In this document: positions 19,746 to 31,702 of the stretch, one piece after another
How the letters are laid out: every line of letters starts with the position of its first letter
Numbering within the stretch: the stretch's first letter is position 1
NCBI GenBank assembly: GCA_004026145.2
Contig: CP034984.1
Location: 13,506,560-13,570,559 of the forward strand
DNA from: Takifugu bimaculatus
Taxonomy: Eukaryota > Chordata > Actinopteri > Tetraodontiformes > Tetraodontidae
Length of the DNA stretch: 64,000 bases
Direction of reading: 5' to 3'
The notes under the pieces: model-generated
Seen by the model: only the letters and a program-made list of their open reading frames with translations
Databases searched by the model: none
What the model was told of the DNA's origin: nothing
Made by a program: the position numbers and the translations under genes

Positions 19746-20428
19746 ATTCACATATCAGGACCCTCAAGCAGAAAGTGTGAAGACTGGAAAGGACAAGACA
19801 CCAAGACCCAAACAAAGTAATGTTGTTTATGCTGTACAGTGCCAGGAGAAATGCAAGGAACTGGACATTGGGGAAACCAAACAACCTCTCCACAGAAGAA
19901 TGGCACAACACAGACGTGCCACCTCTTTGGGTCAAGATTCACTTACACTTAAAGGAGAATGGGCACTCCTTCGAGGACAGCCAAGTAAGGATACTGGCCA
20001 GAGAAGACCGCTGGTTTGAAAGGGGGGTCAAGGAAGCTATCCATGTTAAATTGGAAAAACCATCCTCAAACAGAGGTGGTGGCCTGAGGCACTTCCTATC
20101 ACCCACATACAATGCAGTCCTCCACTCCTTCCAACAGCAAAACAAACATTCACACCATTCCAGGAGACCCAGTGACTCATCACCATGTGATCCAGCAGAC
20201 AAAGGGGAGACACCTCAACAGAAACTAGGTGAACGACCCGACCAACGACCCTGCTAACGACTCTCAGGTGACCACCCAGATCATTAGCATGCAAATGGTC
20301 CACAGGGGCTATATATTTTCAAGCTCTCTCCCCAGCGATTTCAGAACTGAAGAAGCCTTCTGGATAGAAGGCGAAACGTCTTCAAGAGAAGAAACCCAGT
20401 CCAGTTGACAGAGAAAACTACCTTGGAC
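19746..20428 (+). mobile_element. Penelope-like element 3' fragment, unit B
   Basis: GIY-YIG remnant in frames 19777-20019 and 19820-20257, with the same DIG change and frameshift as unit A. The hammerhead-like motif at 20347-20380 is intact (CTGAAGA, GCCTTC/GAAGGC hairpin, GAAAC GTC). Confidence 0.65.
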
Positions 20429-20546
20429 TCTATGGGAGTCCAATTGCCTCTGACTGTTGACCATTTAGGGCCTAAGACAGTCATCAGGACTTGTTGTGTT
20501 TCTGCCCCATTTGTATGGTAACTTCTCATTAACTCATTTATTCCCT

Positions 20547-21381
20547 CTATACAAGCTTCGACGTCTGCGCGGGCTTAGGAATTTCAGCACAAGCTTTTTT
20601 ACAATCCTCTGGTGTCCAGGTCCTGTAGACAAACATTGTAGGGGGTTGAAGTCCTACACCACTATTTGGATTGGCGACTTCTGTCATTGGAAAAACATCT
20701 TCGACACCAGGTTTTGGTTCTGCTACTGTGATGAATGAATCGCCATAGCCTATTGGGGGTCCTGGACTGAACGCCCCAGGAATATGTCTATTCCAATTCA
20801 TATTACTCATGTCATATTGTGAACGTGTACACCTAATTGAGGTGTGTTATGTCCTTCTTGGAGGAAAGGATTATGACTGACTCCTCCTTCTGCCCCCTGA
20901 GGGCTGTTAGTAATGGAACTATGTGGTGTGGGTGCAGGTGGTTCCTGTGCAGGTACGTTTACCATTCTCTGTATTTGCCCAGAGACGCCCGTCTCATCAT
21001 CTTACATAGGCCCATCTTACATAGGCGGATAACGATGGGTATTTAGATTAAGGAGGACTAAAATAAGGTGGTGGTCCTTCCTCCACTTTTTCTTTTAATT
21101 TCTTTCCTGTATTGTGACCTTCTCATCTTTTAACAGACTCATCGTACCAGACTTTGGCACAATGGAGGCCATATTTATCCTCTTTTTTTGGGATCAGATT
21201 CTGCCGTTTCTTTTATTTCTTTCATCAGGGCCCTTAATTTCTCTGGTTTATCCAATTGTCCATCAAATCCAAACTTATCATGCCATATTTTAACAAAATG
21301 TATTGACCCTGGATACCTTTGTTCCATGTATCTACAACATGGAGGGATTTTGAACCAGTCTCTTGCCTGTCCTTGTCCCAT
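20547..21381 (-). pseudogene. Antisense retroviral gag remnant, unit B (uninterrupted locus)
   Basis: The start codon is the complement of 21379-21381 (MGQGQARD). An extra T in a T-run near 21181-21187 shifts the frame after about 66 codons; 20547-20810 is the last open piece. This is the empty site of the unit A retrovirus: a single ATCT occurs where unit A has two flanking 4.1 kb. Confidence 0.55.
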
Positions 21382-22282
21382 TCTGAGTTATGTGAGTCCC
21401 TACAGGACGTAAAATCTCAGACTTCCATACTTCCTTTTAAAATCCTTTGTTGGTACTTGTCAGGCTTCTACCTCAATGAGGCAGACAAGTCTTGCCTCTG
21501 CTTCCAACTCAGGAGGATAGTATAGGATCCCCATGACAATTTTGTCGAGACCCCTGATGGGTCTTGGTTCTCCGAATGAACCACAGTCAATTGCGGGAAT
21601 GCTCCTTACCCCTCTGTGTCGTTGTTTCACCAGAATATGGTTCGGTGTCCGTCACTGGAGGACTTCTCGTCTCAGGAGGCCGCCGACCGGCCTCGTGCCG
21701 AATTCACGACCGAGGTCTTTGATGCAGAACCGCCGTTGATGGGTTCTGGCTGTACACAGTCTTCGGTGTTCGGCGTCCTGCTGACGAGATTACCTCACAG
21801 ATTGGGCTCCGGCTCGAAGGACCAAATTATGTTAGAGTTGAAACAGAGCAACCCAGCAAAACCCTGCATGAATCAACAAAAGACACAGACACACGGGTGA
21901 CCTTGCAAGGGAGAAGGAGCAGCAGTTCACTCTGGAACACCCTCCGTCGTTCTGCTGCTCCTCTGCAAACCCCCTTCCTTTATTCACATCAGCTTGTTAT
22001 CTTTGTGGTATTTCACCCCCTCCCTAGACGCTTTGAAGGTTTCAGATAACAATCTCACAGTAAATCTGGTGCTCTGGACAAGTGTATTAAATCAAGAGAA
22101 GTGAAAAACACTCTGATTCTTCTTCATCTACTTAGGTGCTAAACATACAAATGCATTTAAACGATACTAATAGAATAATTATTCTCACACTGTCCACCTC
22201 CCAGTTTCAGGCAGTTTGTTTTTCATTGGTTTAAAATCTCGTAAAGATTGTCGAGGTGAACGTCTGTGTCTTCATCGGACCT
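21382..22282. other. Retroviral leader remnant and 3' flank of coiled-coil copy 3
   Basis: No gene is seen. It is equivalent to 11942-12798 but keeps the ~45-base segment missing in unit A. Confidence 0.45.
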
Positions 22283-24055
22283 TCACCAGAACCTCTCTTC
22301 AGTCTTTTTCATAACAAATTCTCCTGTCTGCTCAGCTTCCATTTTTTTGTGTTTCCTCCATCCGAAAAAGTGGCACATTTTAGTAAATGCAGACTTTTTA
22401 GTCTTTTGGGTCTGCTGAGATGTCTGCGGGTCTTTGTAATCACTCGCTTTCTGCTCGTTCTCTGTGCTTGGTTTGTTTTTCCGATGCTTCTTCCGTCTCT
22501 TCCTCTCCGTCAGCAGCTCTGAGGCATCGTTTCCTTCCTGCGCGCTGACATCTTTACCATGTCTCTTCTTCTCGTCGTTCCAAGGCTCTAGTTCAGTATC
22601 ACTGTCAGCCTTCTCACGGTCCTTGTTGTGGGATTTTTTGACCTTCTTCCGGTCCTTCCTGAGATGATCCGTCTCTTCGGTTTTTGACTCGCTCCTTGTC
22701 TTGTAATCGTCCAGCTGAGCACGAACGCTCTCAAAGTGCATTTTGGCGTAACTCAGCTGGTTTTGCTGCTCCTTATATGCTAGCCGAATGGTGTCCTTCT
22801 CTTTCTTGAGACAATCATACAATTTCTTCTCCTGCTGGGTTTCTTTTTTTGATTCCTGTAGCTCACTCTGGAGACTCAGGACCCTGCTTCTGAAGTTCTT
22901 CTCTGCAGTTTTAAAGCTGTGAAGCATCCCCTGGTTTGAGGACATTCCCATACTCCCTAGGCCTCTCATGAAAAGACTGGACTCTGAAGACTGAAGATCC
23001 ATTTTGGATTTTTTGAGGTCAGCCCGGAAACTGTCAAACTTCTGTCTGAGATCTTTTTTACAGGTTTGGTGCTCCTGCTCTAGAGGAGCTTCGCCACTGG
23101 ACTGTTCCCTCTCAATTGTTTCCCTGGGCTTTCTTGAGGTCCTGCTGAAGAATCTCATACTGGCGTTTGAAATCTTTGAGCTCATCTTTATGATTCTGAA
23201 GCTGTTCCTCATATGCAGCTTTGGTCTTCTTCAGCTCTTGTTGGCAAAGGTCTGAGTGTTCCTTGATCGTCTTTTTGTGGCCACGCTGAAGACTCTCCAG
23301 TTGCTGTCGGACATTATCCAGCTCAGTTTTATGCTTTTGAATCTCCTCCGCACATGAAAGTTTTACCTTCTCCAGTTCTTCTTGGGCAGCCTTGTTCTTG
23401 CTCTTCTCTTGCTGAAGGTCTGCCTCAAACCATTTTAGCAGGTTCAAACATTCCTCTAGGTTGAGGTTTTGGAGCTTTTCTTCTGATAGAAGCTCTGACT
23501 TGTGTGTCTTTATATGGGGTTCAGCTAGAAAGGATTTGTTGGAGTATTTGAAGGATTCTTGTAGCTCTTTGTCCTCTAAAATATTCCTTTGTGGAGGTTT
23601 TGCGTTGACTTCAAGAGGTTTGTCTTCATGGGCATCAGAAGATTCAGCACTTTCTTGCTGTTTCTCTTCCTTAATTTCTTGTAATAATTTGCTCATATTA
23701 TTTCTGCCAACTAAAATGTCCTGATGAGCTCTTTCATAGTCCTCAATGAGAAACTTGATGTCCATTTCTAGATCGATTTGCTCATTAAACTGCCTCCTGG
23801 ATGGCTTCCCAAGTCGCCATCCTCTGATTCAGATGAACTAGTGGGTTTATTTGGGTCAGGCAAATTCAACTCAATTTCCTCAATTAATTCATCAATTGAG
23901 GAGAGAAGGTCACGATCCTCTTCTAATAGCTCTTCACCCTCATTTCTTCTGTCCTGATGTCTGTCCATTTGCTTCACTTTGGTTGTCTTTGTGCTGATTT
24001 CATGAAAATCCTCATCGCCTGAGTTCCAGTCACCTTTCAGGATCGACTTCAACAT
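22283..24055 (-). pseudogene. Coiled-coil protein gene, copy 3 (frameshifted)
   Basis: Three open pieces (23768-24055, 23112-23765, 22283-23212) cover the full length. Compared with copy 2 there are single-base insertions near 23789 (CATTAAAC for CATAAAC), near 23812 (CCCAAGTCG for CCCAGTCG) and near 23126 (CCCTGGGC for CCCGGGC). The C-terminal third differs more from copy 2 than copy 4 does, including a deletion in the KISDSELEP region. Confidence 0.85.
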
Positions 24056-24448
24056 TATGACTAATTATTAAGGTAAACTAACATTTGTACATTACTTAAA
24101 AACCATCAAACATTGACCACAGGGTAACAACTTTGTAGCTGCTTTAATGTTGCATCAAAGGCAATTTGAATAAAGTCTGATCATATTGAAATGGGCATTT
24201 AATGGTTGAAGCCTTTTCTACTGTGCTACATGTGACAGGAACTTCCGTTGGGTAACGTATTGCGTCACTTCCTGTCCGGCTAGCCAGGGCGGCTGGGTGA
24301 CGGATCGCAGGAAGCGTAGCCAAAACCAAAGGCCCACGGTGCACCACCACCCGCTTTCCTGCCACTGTAGCTTGTTGGGGGTCAGGCCCTGGGATTCTGG
24401 AAAGCGCCTCGAAACTATTTTAATTGATACAGAAACTATATCAATAAA

Positions 24449-24495
<47 letters not shown>

Positions 24496-24825
24496 CTGAG
24501 GAGAGCAAAATTCTCCACAGATGCTGTAAATAATGTTCAACTCTAAAATCAACTAACTCAACTAATTAAGGAATAAATTAAAAATGGTGACATGTTTCTC
24601 CAGGAAACTCATGAAGCCTCCAGAGAGCTCACTTTCCAGAGCGTTCCCATCTTGACAAGTGCATGAATTGACCAGTAGGAGGAGACAAAACACAGTAAAG
24701 AGAAAAGCTGTTGCATATGCAGATCAATACACCCCCCCCCCCATCCCCCCATGGTTATATAGATGCATTAATCAGAACCTGGTAGAGTTGGAAGAATCTA
24801 CAGGAGAAGCTAAAGCGCCTTGAAA
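24056..24825. other. Divergent intergenic region, unit C
   Basis: As 1019-1868, with an ATTG tract at about 24449-24495. About 90 bases are missing after 24546 relative to unit A. Confidence 0.55.
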
Positions 24826-25252
24826 ATGTTTGTGCTCTTTATTTTATTCCATTTTCTCCATCTGCCAGAGAATGAAGGTCAGTTTTCAAACCAGATATTG
24901 TCGAAAATAAAATTCCAGTTTAAAAATGTGCATTTGTTTCCCAACAGGAGCCACCGACACCAAAAGTGTTTCCCAAAAACCTTCTTTCACTATTCTGAGA
25001 ACTGGTGAATCTGTGGTCAGTGAGATCAACTGTTCACACAGCATCAGTAGTTACGACAGGATCTACTGGTACAAACAAGATGAGAGCAGGGCTCTGAAGC
25101 TCCTGGGATATCTGTACACCAACAACCAAAACGTGGAGGAGGACGTGAAAGAGAAGATAAGCTTTGATGGAGATGGACGTTCAGGTTCCAGCCTCAGCAT
25201 TGCTGCTGTTGGGCTGAAAGACAGTGGGGTTTATTTCTGTGCTGCTAGTCTC
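24826..25252 (+). CDS. TRB V segment, type 1, unit C
   Basis: L exon 24826-24877, V exon 24948-25252; Cys, Trp (IYWYKQ) and YFCAASL present. CDR1 SSYDR as in unit B, CDR2 GYLYTNNQNVEED as in unit A. 23-RSS CACAGTG 25253-25259, ACACAAACC 25283-25291. It looks functional. Confidence 0.9.
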
Positions 25253-25291
25253 CACAGTGCTGCAGGTTCCCCTCAAGACAACACACAAACC

Positions 25292-25645
25292 CCAGCCGTC
25301 AGCCCCAGGAGGGAGCTGTTCAAACTTCCTCGACCCCTTTTTACAACAAGCCTCTCATCAATTTTCACTCCCATAAAGTCTTGAAAAGGTGTCTCAGCTG
25401 TGGCTGCGACGTTTGAATAAAAGATCTGGTCCCTTTTCTCCTGGTCTCAGACCTTCCTCCTACGATCCAGCTGATGGAGGAGGCTGAACACACCCTCCAG
25501 CGTTTGAACATTTAAGAGCTCTTTAGATCTCTAAGATACAGGATTGCTCACTAAAAGCCTCATGTTTGATGCTTTCATGTCTCCACATCACTTCCGCTTC
25601 CTCCCCTGATCAGCAGCAGAGTCTCCAGCAGGTCTCACATTCACC
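25292..25645. other. Spacer between V types 1 and 2, unit C
   Basis: No gene is seen; same content as 2335-2688. Confidence 0.5.
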
Positions 25646-26145
25646 ATGAAGCCGTCTCACATCTTCAGCTCCATCATCACCGTCTTCTGCTCCGAAGGTT
25701 TGTGGTTGCTCAGCTATTTACTGTGGTGCCATCTGGACCTGACCTTCAAAGAGAGCTTTCAGCAGCTCTTTTCTCACTCATTTAATCCTAATCCATCATC
25801 TGAGGGTCACACATACAGAATATGGTTCATCTGTCTGCAGGGGTTCACCTCAGTAAAGATAATCAGGTTTCTCAGACTCCAGCGGAAGTGCTGACGAGAC
25901 CAAACGTTCAAGTCAACCTGAGCTTCACACACACGATCCAGATCTATAACACGATTCTCTGGTACCAGCGCCCAGCAGGAGACACTGGCCTAAAGCTGAT
26001 CGGGTACGTAGCTTATAAAACCCCCACCGTTGAATCGGCATTTAAGGAAGCCTTTGCTGTGAGTGGAGATGGAGAGAAAGCAGCTCATCTCCACATCCTG
26101 GGACACCCTGAAGACAGCACAGAATATTACGGAGCTGCAAGTGTG
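25646..26145 (+). CDS. TRB V-like segment, type 2, unit C (both canonical Cys missing)
   Basis: L exon 25646-25697, 9 bp shorter than in units A and D (one ISI-like triplet repeat lost, in frame). V exon 25841-26145. The first Cys is Phe (LSFTHT) and the second Gly (YYGAAS), as in the other copies. CDR1 reads IYN, CDR2 GYVAYKTPT. Heptamer CACAGTT at 26146-26152. Confidence 0.75.
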
Positions 26146-26184
26146 CACAGTTGGCAAGAAAGAGACTCCGTCATACAAAAAGCC

Positions 26185-26820
26185 CCAGAACAACAGGAGA
26201 TAAAGTGCACGCCAACAGGAAACAGCTGGAAACGTGCGGCACGGTAGCAACTGGCGGTTTGGGGGACGGGAGCCGATCCCAAGAGCCAGGGGACATCCTC
26301 ACGGGTCCAGCCGGGTTAACCAGGTTAACATACGGGAAGGGGGGGGGGGCAAACAAAATAGGAACACACTTACTGAAAAAAGACCTGTGATTACAGGAAC
26401 CTTGTGCACAAAGAAACAGAATTGAGGAATGAAACGTTTACTGGGTTCATTAGAAAGTTATGGTTCAAGATTTGTGTCAACTAATTCGTCCTAACTGATT
26501 GATTCATTCTTTTCTTTTCGAACAAGCCAAAGAAATCTTGTTATTATTGGGGGTGTTTAATATTCACGCCCTAAATAAACCAAAGAAAACACTAAATCTT
26601 CACATCGTTTTCAAAGAATAGAAGCTCATTAATTCCAGTTCTGAGGACGTCAGGAGGAGCCAAAGTCAAGTGGAAGCAGACGAAGATGCCGTCTCTTTTC
26701 ACTGATGTGTATCTTCTAACGTCCGTTTCCTCTTTACACCCGGGTCACGTGACTGAAGGCGTCTCCACAAACCAGCACACAAACGTCTCCTCTGGTTCGT
26801 GTCGTCTGAAACGGTTCAGG
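26185..26820. other. Spacer between V types 2 and 3, unit C
   Basis: No gene is seen. It contains the palindromic E-box GTCACGTGAC near 26744, 67 bp before the type 3 leader. Confidence 0.5.
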
Positions 26821-27250
26821 ATGAGCCGCCTTCTACTTTTCTGCTGCTTTACATGTGAGAAACTGGGGGAAAGATCCATGGAAAGTAGATTTCTCCACAG
26901 CAGGTGTGAATGATTTCTTCTTTTTCCCCACACAGGTGTTTGTCTGGGTGTGGACGTCCGTCAGTCTGTCTCTGATCTGCTCACTAAACCTGGAGACAAA
27001 GTGCAGATTTTCTGCAGCCATGATAAAACTGACTACAGGATGATGCTGTGGTACCAGAGAAGCCCTGCAGACACGGCTATGAAGCTGGTTGGATATTTGT
27101 ATTTTGGAGACGTCACCATGGAAGAAGAATACAAGCAGAACTTTAACCTGTCTGGAGATTTGAGCGGCACTAAAGCCAAGAATGGATCTCTAATGATTCA
27201 GATAACAGGACGGGAGGAAGGAGCAGTTTACTACTGTGGAGCAAGTGAAG
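26821..27250 (+). CDS. TRB V segment, type 3, unit C
   Basis: L exon 26821-26854, V exon 26936-27250. Cys (IFCSHD), Trp (MLWYQR) and Cys (YYCGASE) are present. CDR2 reads LYFGDVT. Heptamer CACACTG 27251-27257 with the same weak nonamer as unit A. Confidence 0.87.
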
Positions 27251-27295
27251 CACACTGATAAAGATCCCTCTAAGACTCTACAGAAACTGAATCAG

Positions 27296-27298
<3 letters not shown>

Positions 27299-27338
<40 letters not shown>
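27299..27338. repeat. (CA)n microsatellite, unit C
   Basis: About 20 CA repeats, longer than in unit A. Confidence 0.9.
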
Positions 27339-27340
<2 letters not shown>

Positions 27341-27589
27341 TCACGTGAATAAAGAAGCTTTTCCAAGACCAGACCTTCACTCATGTACTCAAAGAGCTCA
27401 CACATATAATCAGTGTGGTAGAATCTCAAGATCAAGTTCTACCTAAAGGTGGTTGAGGAGGTGTTTTCAGCCAGAGCAGAGCCGCCCCCTCCTCTCAGAC
27501 CCCCCCTGCTCATCAGAATCACCACCACTGAGACGTTCTTGCCTACTGGGGCTAAACTGGCACACAAGAGTCTTCTTGAGCCAGCCAAC

Positions 27590-28021
27590 ATGATCTTCAT
27601 GCTTCTGGTAGTTTGCAGCCTTTATTTGTCTGCAGCTCAGGGTAAGAAGGTGAGACCAAAGAACAGAGGCTGCACAGCTACCGTGGCCATAACCTCTTCT
27701 GCTCTTCTCCTCACAGCTGCTGCCGACGACAAAAGTGTCCGTCAAACACCTCCGTCCATCACAAAGAGAGAAGGAGATGCTCTTATCAGTGGGATCAACT
27801 GTTCACACCAAGTTTCCAGCTTCCAGGTGATACTCTGGTACAAACAAGATGAGAGCAGGGCTCTGAAGCTCCTGGGACATCTGAATACCAACAACCAAAA
27901 CGTGGAGGAGGACGTGAAAGAGAAGATAAGCTTTGATGGAGATGGACGTTCAGGTTCCAGCCTCAGCATTGCTGCTGTTGGGCTGAAAGACAGTGGGGTT
28001 TATTTCTGTGCTGCTAGTCTC
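27590..28021 (+). CDS. TRB V segment, type 4, unit C (only intact type 4)
   Basis: L exon 27590-27641, donor GTAAGA, V exon 27717-28021. Cys (INCSHQ), Trp (ILWYKQ) and YFCAASL are present; RSS CACAGTG 28022-28028, ACACAAACC 28052-28060. CDR2 reads GHLNTNNQNVEED. The 75-bp intron is in frame and stop-free, so a 248-codon unspliced frame runs from 27449 to 28195; retained intron would not truncate the protein. Confidence 0.9.
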
Positions 28022-28238
28022 CACAGTGCTGCAGGTTCCCCTCGAGACAACACACAAACCCCAGCCGTCAGCCCCAGGAGGGAAGAACCTTTTCACTCTG
28101 AGGCCACGAAGATGGGCGGAGGAATTAACACCACCCACCTTGTGACATGGAGGCTTGACTCAAGGAGGACATTGGAAATGTTCACACCAGCCTGAAGGAG
28201 CAACAGCCTCATGTTCTTATTGTGATACACTCCTGCAA

Positions 28239-28702
28239 ATGAGCAGCATGATCCTTTTATTCCTGTTCATCACTCTAGATTCTCTTCTAGCTTCAGGTAA
28301 AGGAAACTAAATGTTGCACATTCTAACCTGGTTGGTGAGCAGCTGATTTTCTCTGTTTGTGTATCAGTTCATCTTTTCTGTCATTGTTTCTTCTGCGGTT
28401 CAACAGGCTCCTCTCTCAGTGACCAAGTCCACCAGAGTCCAGCAGACATTTACCATCAACCTAGAGGAACAGCCAAAATAAACTGTTCACACAGTATTGA
28501 GACCTACGACCGAATCTTCTGGTACAAGAAGTCCAACCTGGAGCTTCAGTTATTGGGATACATGTTTCTCAACGAACCAAACGTGGAGAAAGGAAGTGGC
28601 GTGACCATAGAAGGAGACGCCAACAAAAACAAAACCTGCACGTTAATAATTGACAGTCTGAGTGTGAACAGCAGTGGGGTTTATTTCTGTGCTGCTAGTC
28701 TC
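28239..28702 (+). CDS. TRB V segment, type 5, unit C
   Basis: L exon 28239-28296, V exon 28407-28702. Cys (INCSHS), Trp (IFWYKK) and YFCAASL are present. CDR2 reads YMFLNEPNVEKG. RSS CACAGTG 28703-28709, 23 bp, ACAAAATCA 28733-28741. It looks functional. Confidence 0.9.
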
Positions 28703-28741
28703 CACAGTGCTGCAGGTTCCCCTCAAGACAACACAAAATCA

Positions 28742-29165
28742 CCCCAATCTTCACCTCCCTAAACACCTGCTGGGAGCTGCATCCTCAGATCAGTGACAGC
28801 TGAGACTTTAAACACTCAGACTGTCCAAATATGATATAAAATAACCTTCCTTCAGTTTAGCTGATAAACTGTGACGTCACAATAGAAATCTTGCAGCCTT
28901 AGAGATGAAAATATTAATGTCTCACTGACCTGACAATCCAGGGTCCAGACCAGGATGCAGAGTTGTAGTCTTACACACCTCTCTGCTGCTTCCATAGAAC
29001 CCTCATCCACCAACAATAACATATTTAACACTATAGAGGTAGTCTCTGTTCCACGGTTAAAAGTTCACCAAGCACAGAGCAGGGAGCGGTCAATCACCAT
29101 AATCTTATTAAAATTAATAGCAATCTATCACTCCAAGTTATTAATTAACCCTAACCCTGGTATAA
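28742..29165. other. Spacer after V type 5, unit C
   Basis: No gene is seen; same content as 5765-6185, with TGACGTCA near 28873. Confidence 0.5.
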
Positions 29166-29848
29166 TTCACATATCAGGACCCTCAAGCAGAAAGTGTGAA
29201 GACTGGAAAGGACAAGACACCAAGACCCAAACAAAGTAATGTTGTTTATGCTGTACAGTGCCAGGAGAAATGCAAGGAACTGGACATTGGGGAAACCAAA
29301 CAACCTCTCCACAGAAGAATGGCACAACACAGACGTGCCACCTCTTCGGGTCAAGATTCACTTACACTTAAAGGAGAATGGGCACTCCTTCGAGGACAGC
29401 CAAGTAAGGATACTGGCCAGAGAAGACCGCTGGTTTGAAAGGGGGGTCAAGGAAGCTATCCATGTTAAATTAGAAAAACCATCCTTAAACAGAGGTGGTG
29501 GCCTGAGGCACTTCCTATCACCCACATACAATGCAGTCCTCCACTCCTTCCAACAGCAAAACAAACATTCACACCATTCCAGGAGACCCAGTGACTCATC
29601 ACCATGTGATCCAGCAAACAAAGGGGAGACACCTCAACAGAAACTAGGTGAACGACCCGACCAACGACCCTGCTAACGACTCTCAGGTGACCACCCAGAT
29701 CATTAGCATGCAAATGGTCCACAGGGGCTATATATCTTCAAGCTCTCTCCCCAGCGATTTCAGAACTGAAGAAGCTGTCTGGATAGAAGGCGAAACGTCT
29801 TCAAGAGAAGAAACCCAGTCCAGTTGACAGAGAAAACTACCTTGGACT
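29166..29848 (+). mobile_element. Penelope-like element 3' fragment, unit C
   Basis: GIY-YIG remnant in frames 29196-29438 and 29239-29676, with the DIG change. In the hammerhead-like motif (29766-29799) the stem II strand reads GCTGTC instead of GCCTTC, which breaks the hairpin with GAAGGC, so this copy is probably inactive. Confidence 0.65.
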
Positions 29849-29965
29849 CTATGGGAGTCCAATTGCCTCTGACTGTTGACCATTTAGCGCCTAAGACAGT
29901 CATCAGGACTTGTTGTGTTTCTGCCCCATTTGTATGGTAACTTCTCATTAACTCATTTATTCCCT

Positions 29966-30799
29966 CTATACAAGCTTCGACGTCTGCGCGGGCTTAGGAA
30001 TTTCAGCACAAGCTTTTTTACAATCCTCTGGTGTCCAGGTCCTGTAGACAAACATTGTAGGGGGTTGAAGTCCTACACCACTATTTGGATTGGCGACTTC
30101 TGTCATTGGAAAAACATCTTCGACACCAGGTTTTGGTTCTGCTACTGTGATGAATGAATCGCCATAGCCTATTGGGGGTCCTGGACTGAACGCCCCAGGA
30201 ATATGTCTACTCCAATTCATATTACTCATGTCATATTGTGAACGTGTACACCTAATTGAGGTGTGTTATGTCCTTCTTGGAGGAAAGGATTATGACTGAC
30301 TCCTCCTTCTGCCCCCTGAGGGCTGTTAGTCATAGAACTATGTGGTGTGGGTGCAGGTGGTTCCTGTGCAGGTACGTTTACCATTCTGTGTATTTGCCCG
30401 GAGACGCCCGTCTCATCATCTTACATAGGCCCATCTTACATAGGCGGATAACGATGGGTATTTAGATTAAGGAGGACTAAAATAAGGTGGTGGTCCTTCC
30501 TCCACTTTTTCTTTTAATTTCTTTCCTGTATTGTGACCTTCTCATCTTTGAACAGACTCATCGTACCAGACTTTGGCACAATGGAGGCCATATTTATCCT
30601 CTTTTTTGGGATCAGATTCTGCCGTTTCTTTTATTTCTTTCATCAGGGCCCTTAATTTCTCTGGTTTATCCAATTGTCCATCAAATCCAAACTTATCATG
30701 CCATATTTTAACAAAATGTATTGACCCTGGATACCTTTGTTCCATGTATCTACAACATGGAGGGATTTTGAACTGGTCTCTTGCCTGTCCTTGTCCCAT
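29966..30799 (-). pseudogene. Antisense retroviral gag remnant, unit C
   Basis: The longest uninterrupted start region: 85 codons from the complement of 30797-30799 (MGQGQARD...) to 30542, then a stop, then a second open piece 29966-30229. Gly at position 2 suggests an N-myristoylated matrix protein. No pol follows; the Penelope-like fragment lies immediately beyond. Confidence 0.58.
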
Positions 30800-31702
30800 T
30801 CTGAGTTATGTGAGTCCCTACAGGACGTAAAATCTCAGACTTCCATACTTCCTTTTAAAATCCTTCGTTGGTACTTGTCAGGCTTCTACCTCAATGAGGC
30901 GGACAAGTCTTGCCTCTGCTTCCAACTCAGGAGGATAGTATAGGATCCCCACGACAATTTTGTCGAGACCCCTGATGGGTCTTGGTTTCCAGAATGAACC
31001 TCAGTCAATTGCGGGAACGCTCCTTACCCCTCTGTGTCGTTGTTTCACCAGAATATGGTTCGGTGTCCGTCACTGGAGGACTTCTTGTCTCAGGAGGCCG
31101 CCGACCGGCCTCGCGCCGAATTCACGACCAAGGTCTTTGATGCAGAACCGCCGTTGATGGGTTCTGGCTGTACACAGTCTTCGGTGTTCGGCGTCCTGCT
31201 GACGAGATTACCTCACAGATTGGGCTCCGGCTCGAAGGACCAAATTATGTTAGAGTTGAAACAGAGCAACCCAGCAAAACCCTGCATGAATCAACAAAAG
31301 ACACAGACACACGGGTGACCTTGCAAGGGAGAACGAGCAGCAGTTCACTCTGGAACACCCTCCGTCGTTCTGCTGCTCCTCTGCAAACCCCCTTCCTTTA
31401 TTCACATCAGCTTGTTATCTTTATGGTATTTCCCCCCTCCCTAGACGCTTTGAAGGTTTCAGATAACAATCTCACAGTAAATCTGGTGCTCTGGACAAGT
31501 GTATTAAATCAAGAGAAGATAAAAACTCTCTGATTTTTCTTCATCTACTTAGGTGCTAAACATACAAATGCATTTAAACGATACTAATAGAATAATTATT
31601 CTCACACTGTCCACCTCCCAGTTTCAGGCAGTTTGTTTTTCATTGGTTTAAAATCTCGTAAAGATTGTCGAGGTGAATAACGTCTGTGTCTTCATCGGAC
31701 CT
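30800..31702. other. Retroviral leader remnant and 3' flank of coiled-coil copy 4
   Basis: No gene is seen; equivalent to 21382-22282. Confidence 0.45.

Larger units (their letters stand above)
14578..24055. repeat. Tandem segmental duplication unit B (9478 bp, rearranged)
   Basis: Order: V type 1 (hybrid 3' flank), type 5, about 1 kb of unique DNA, type 3 without leader, type 4, type 5, Penelope-like fragment, gag remnant, coiled-coil copy 3. Type 2 is absent and type 5 occurs twice, so deletion and partial duplication both occurred. The near-equal length to units A and C is therefore coincidental. Confidence 0.85.
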
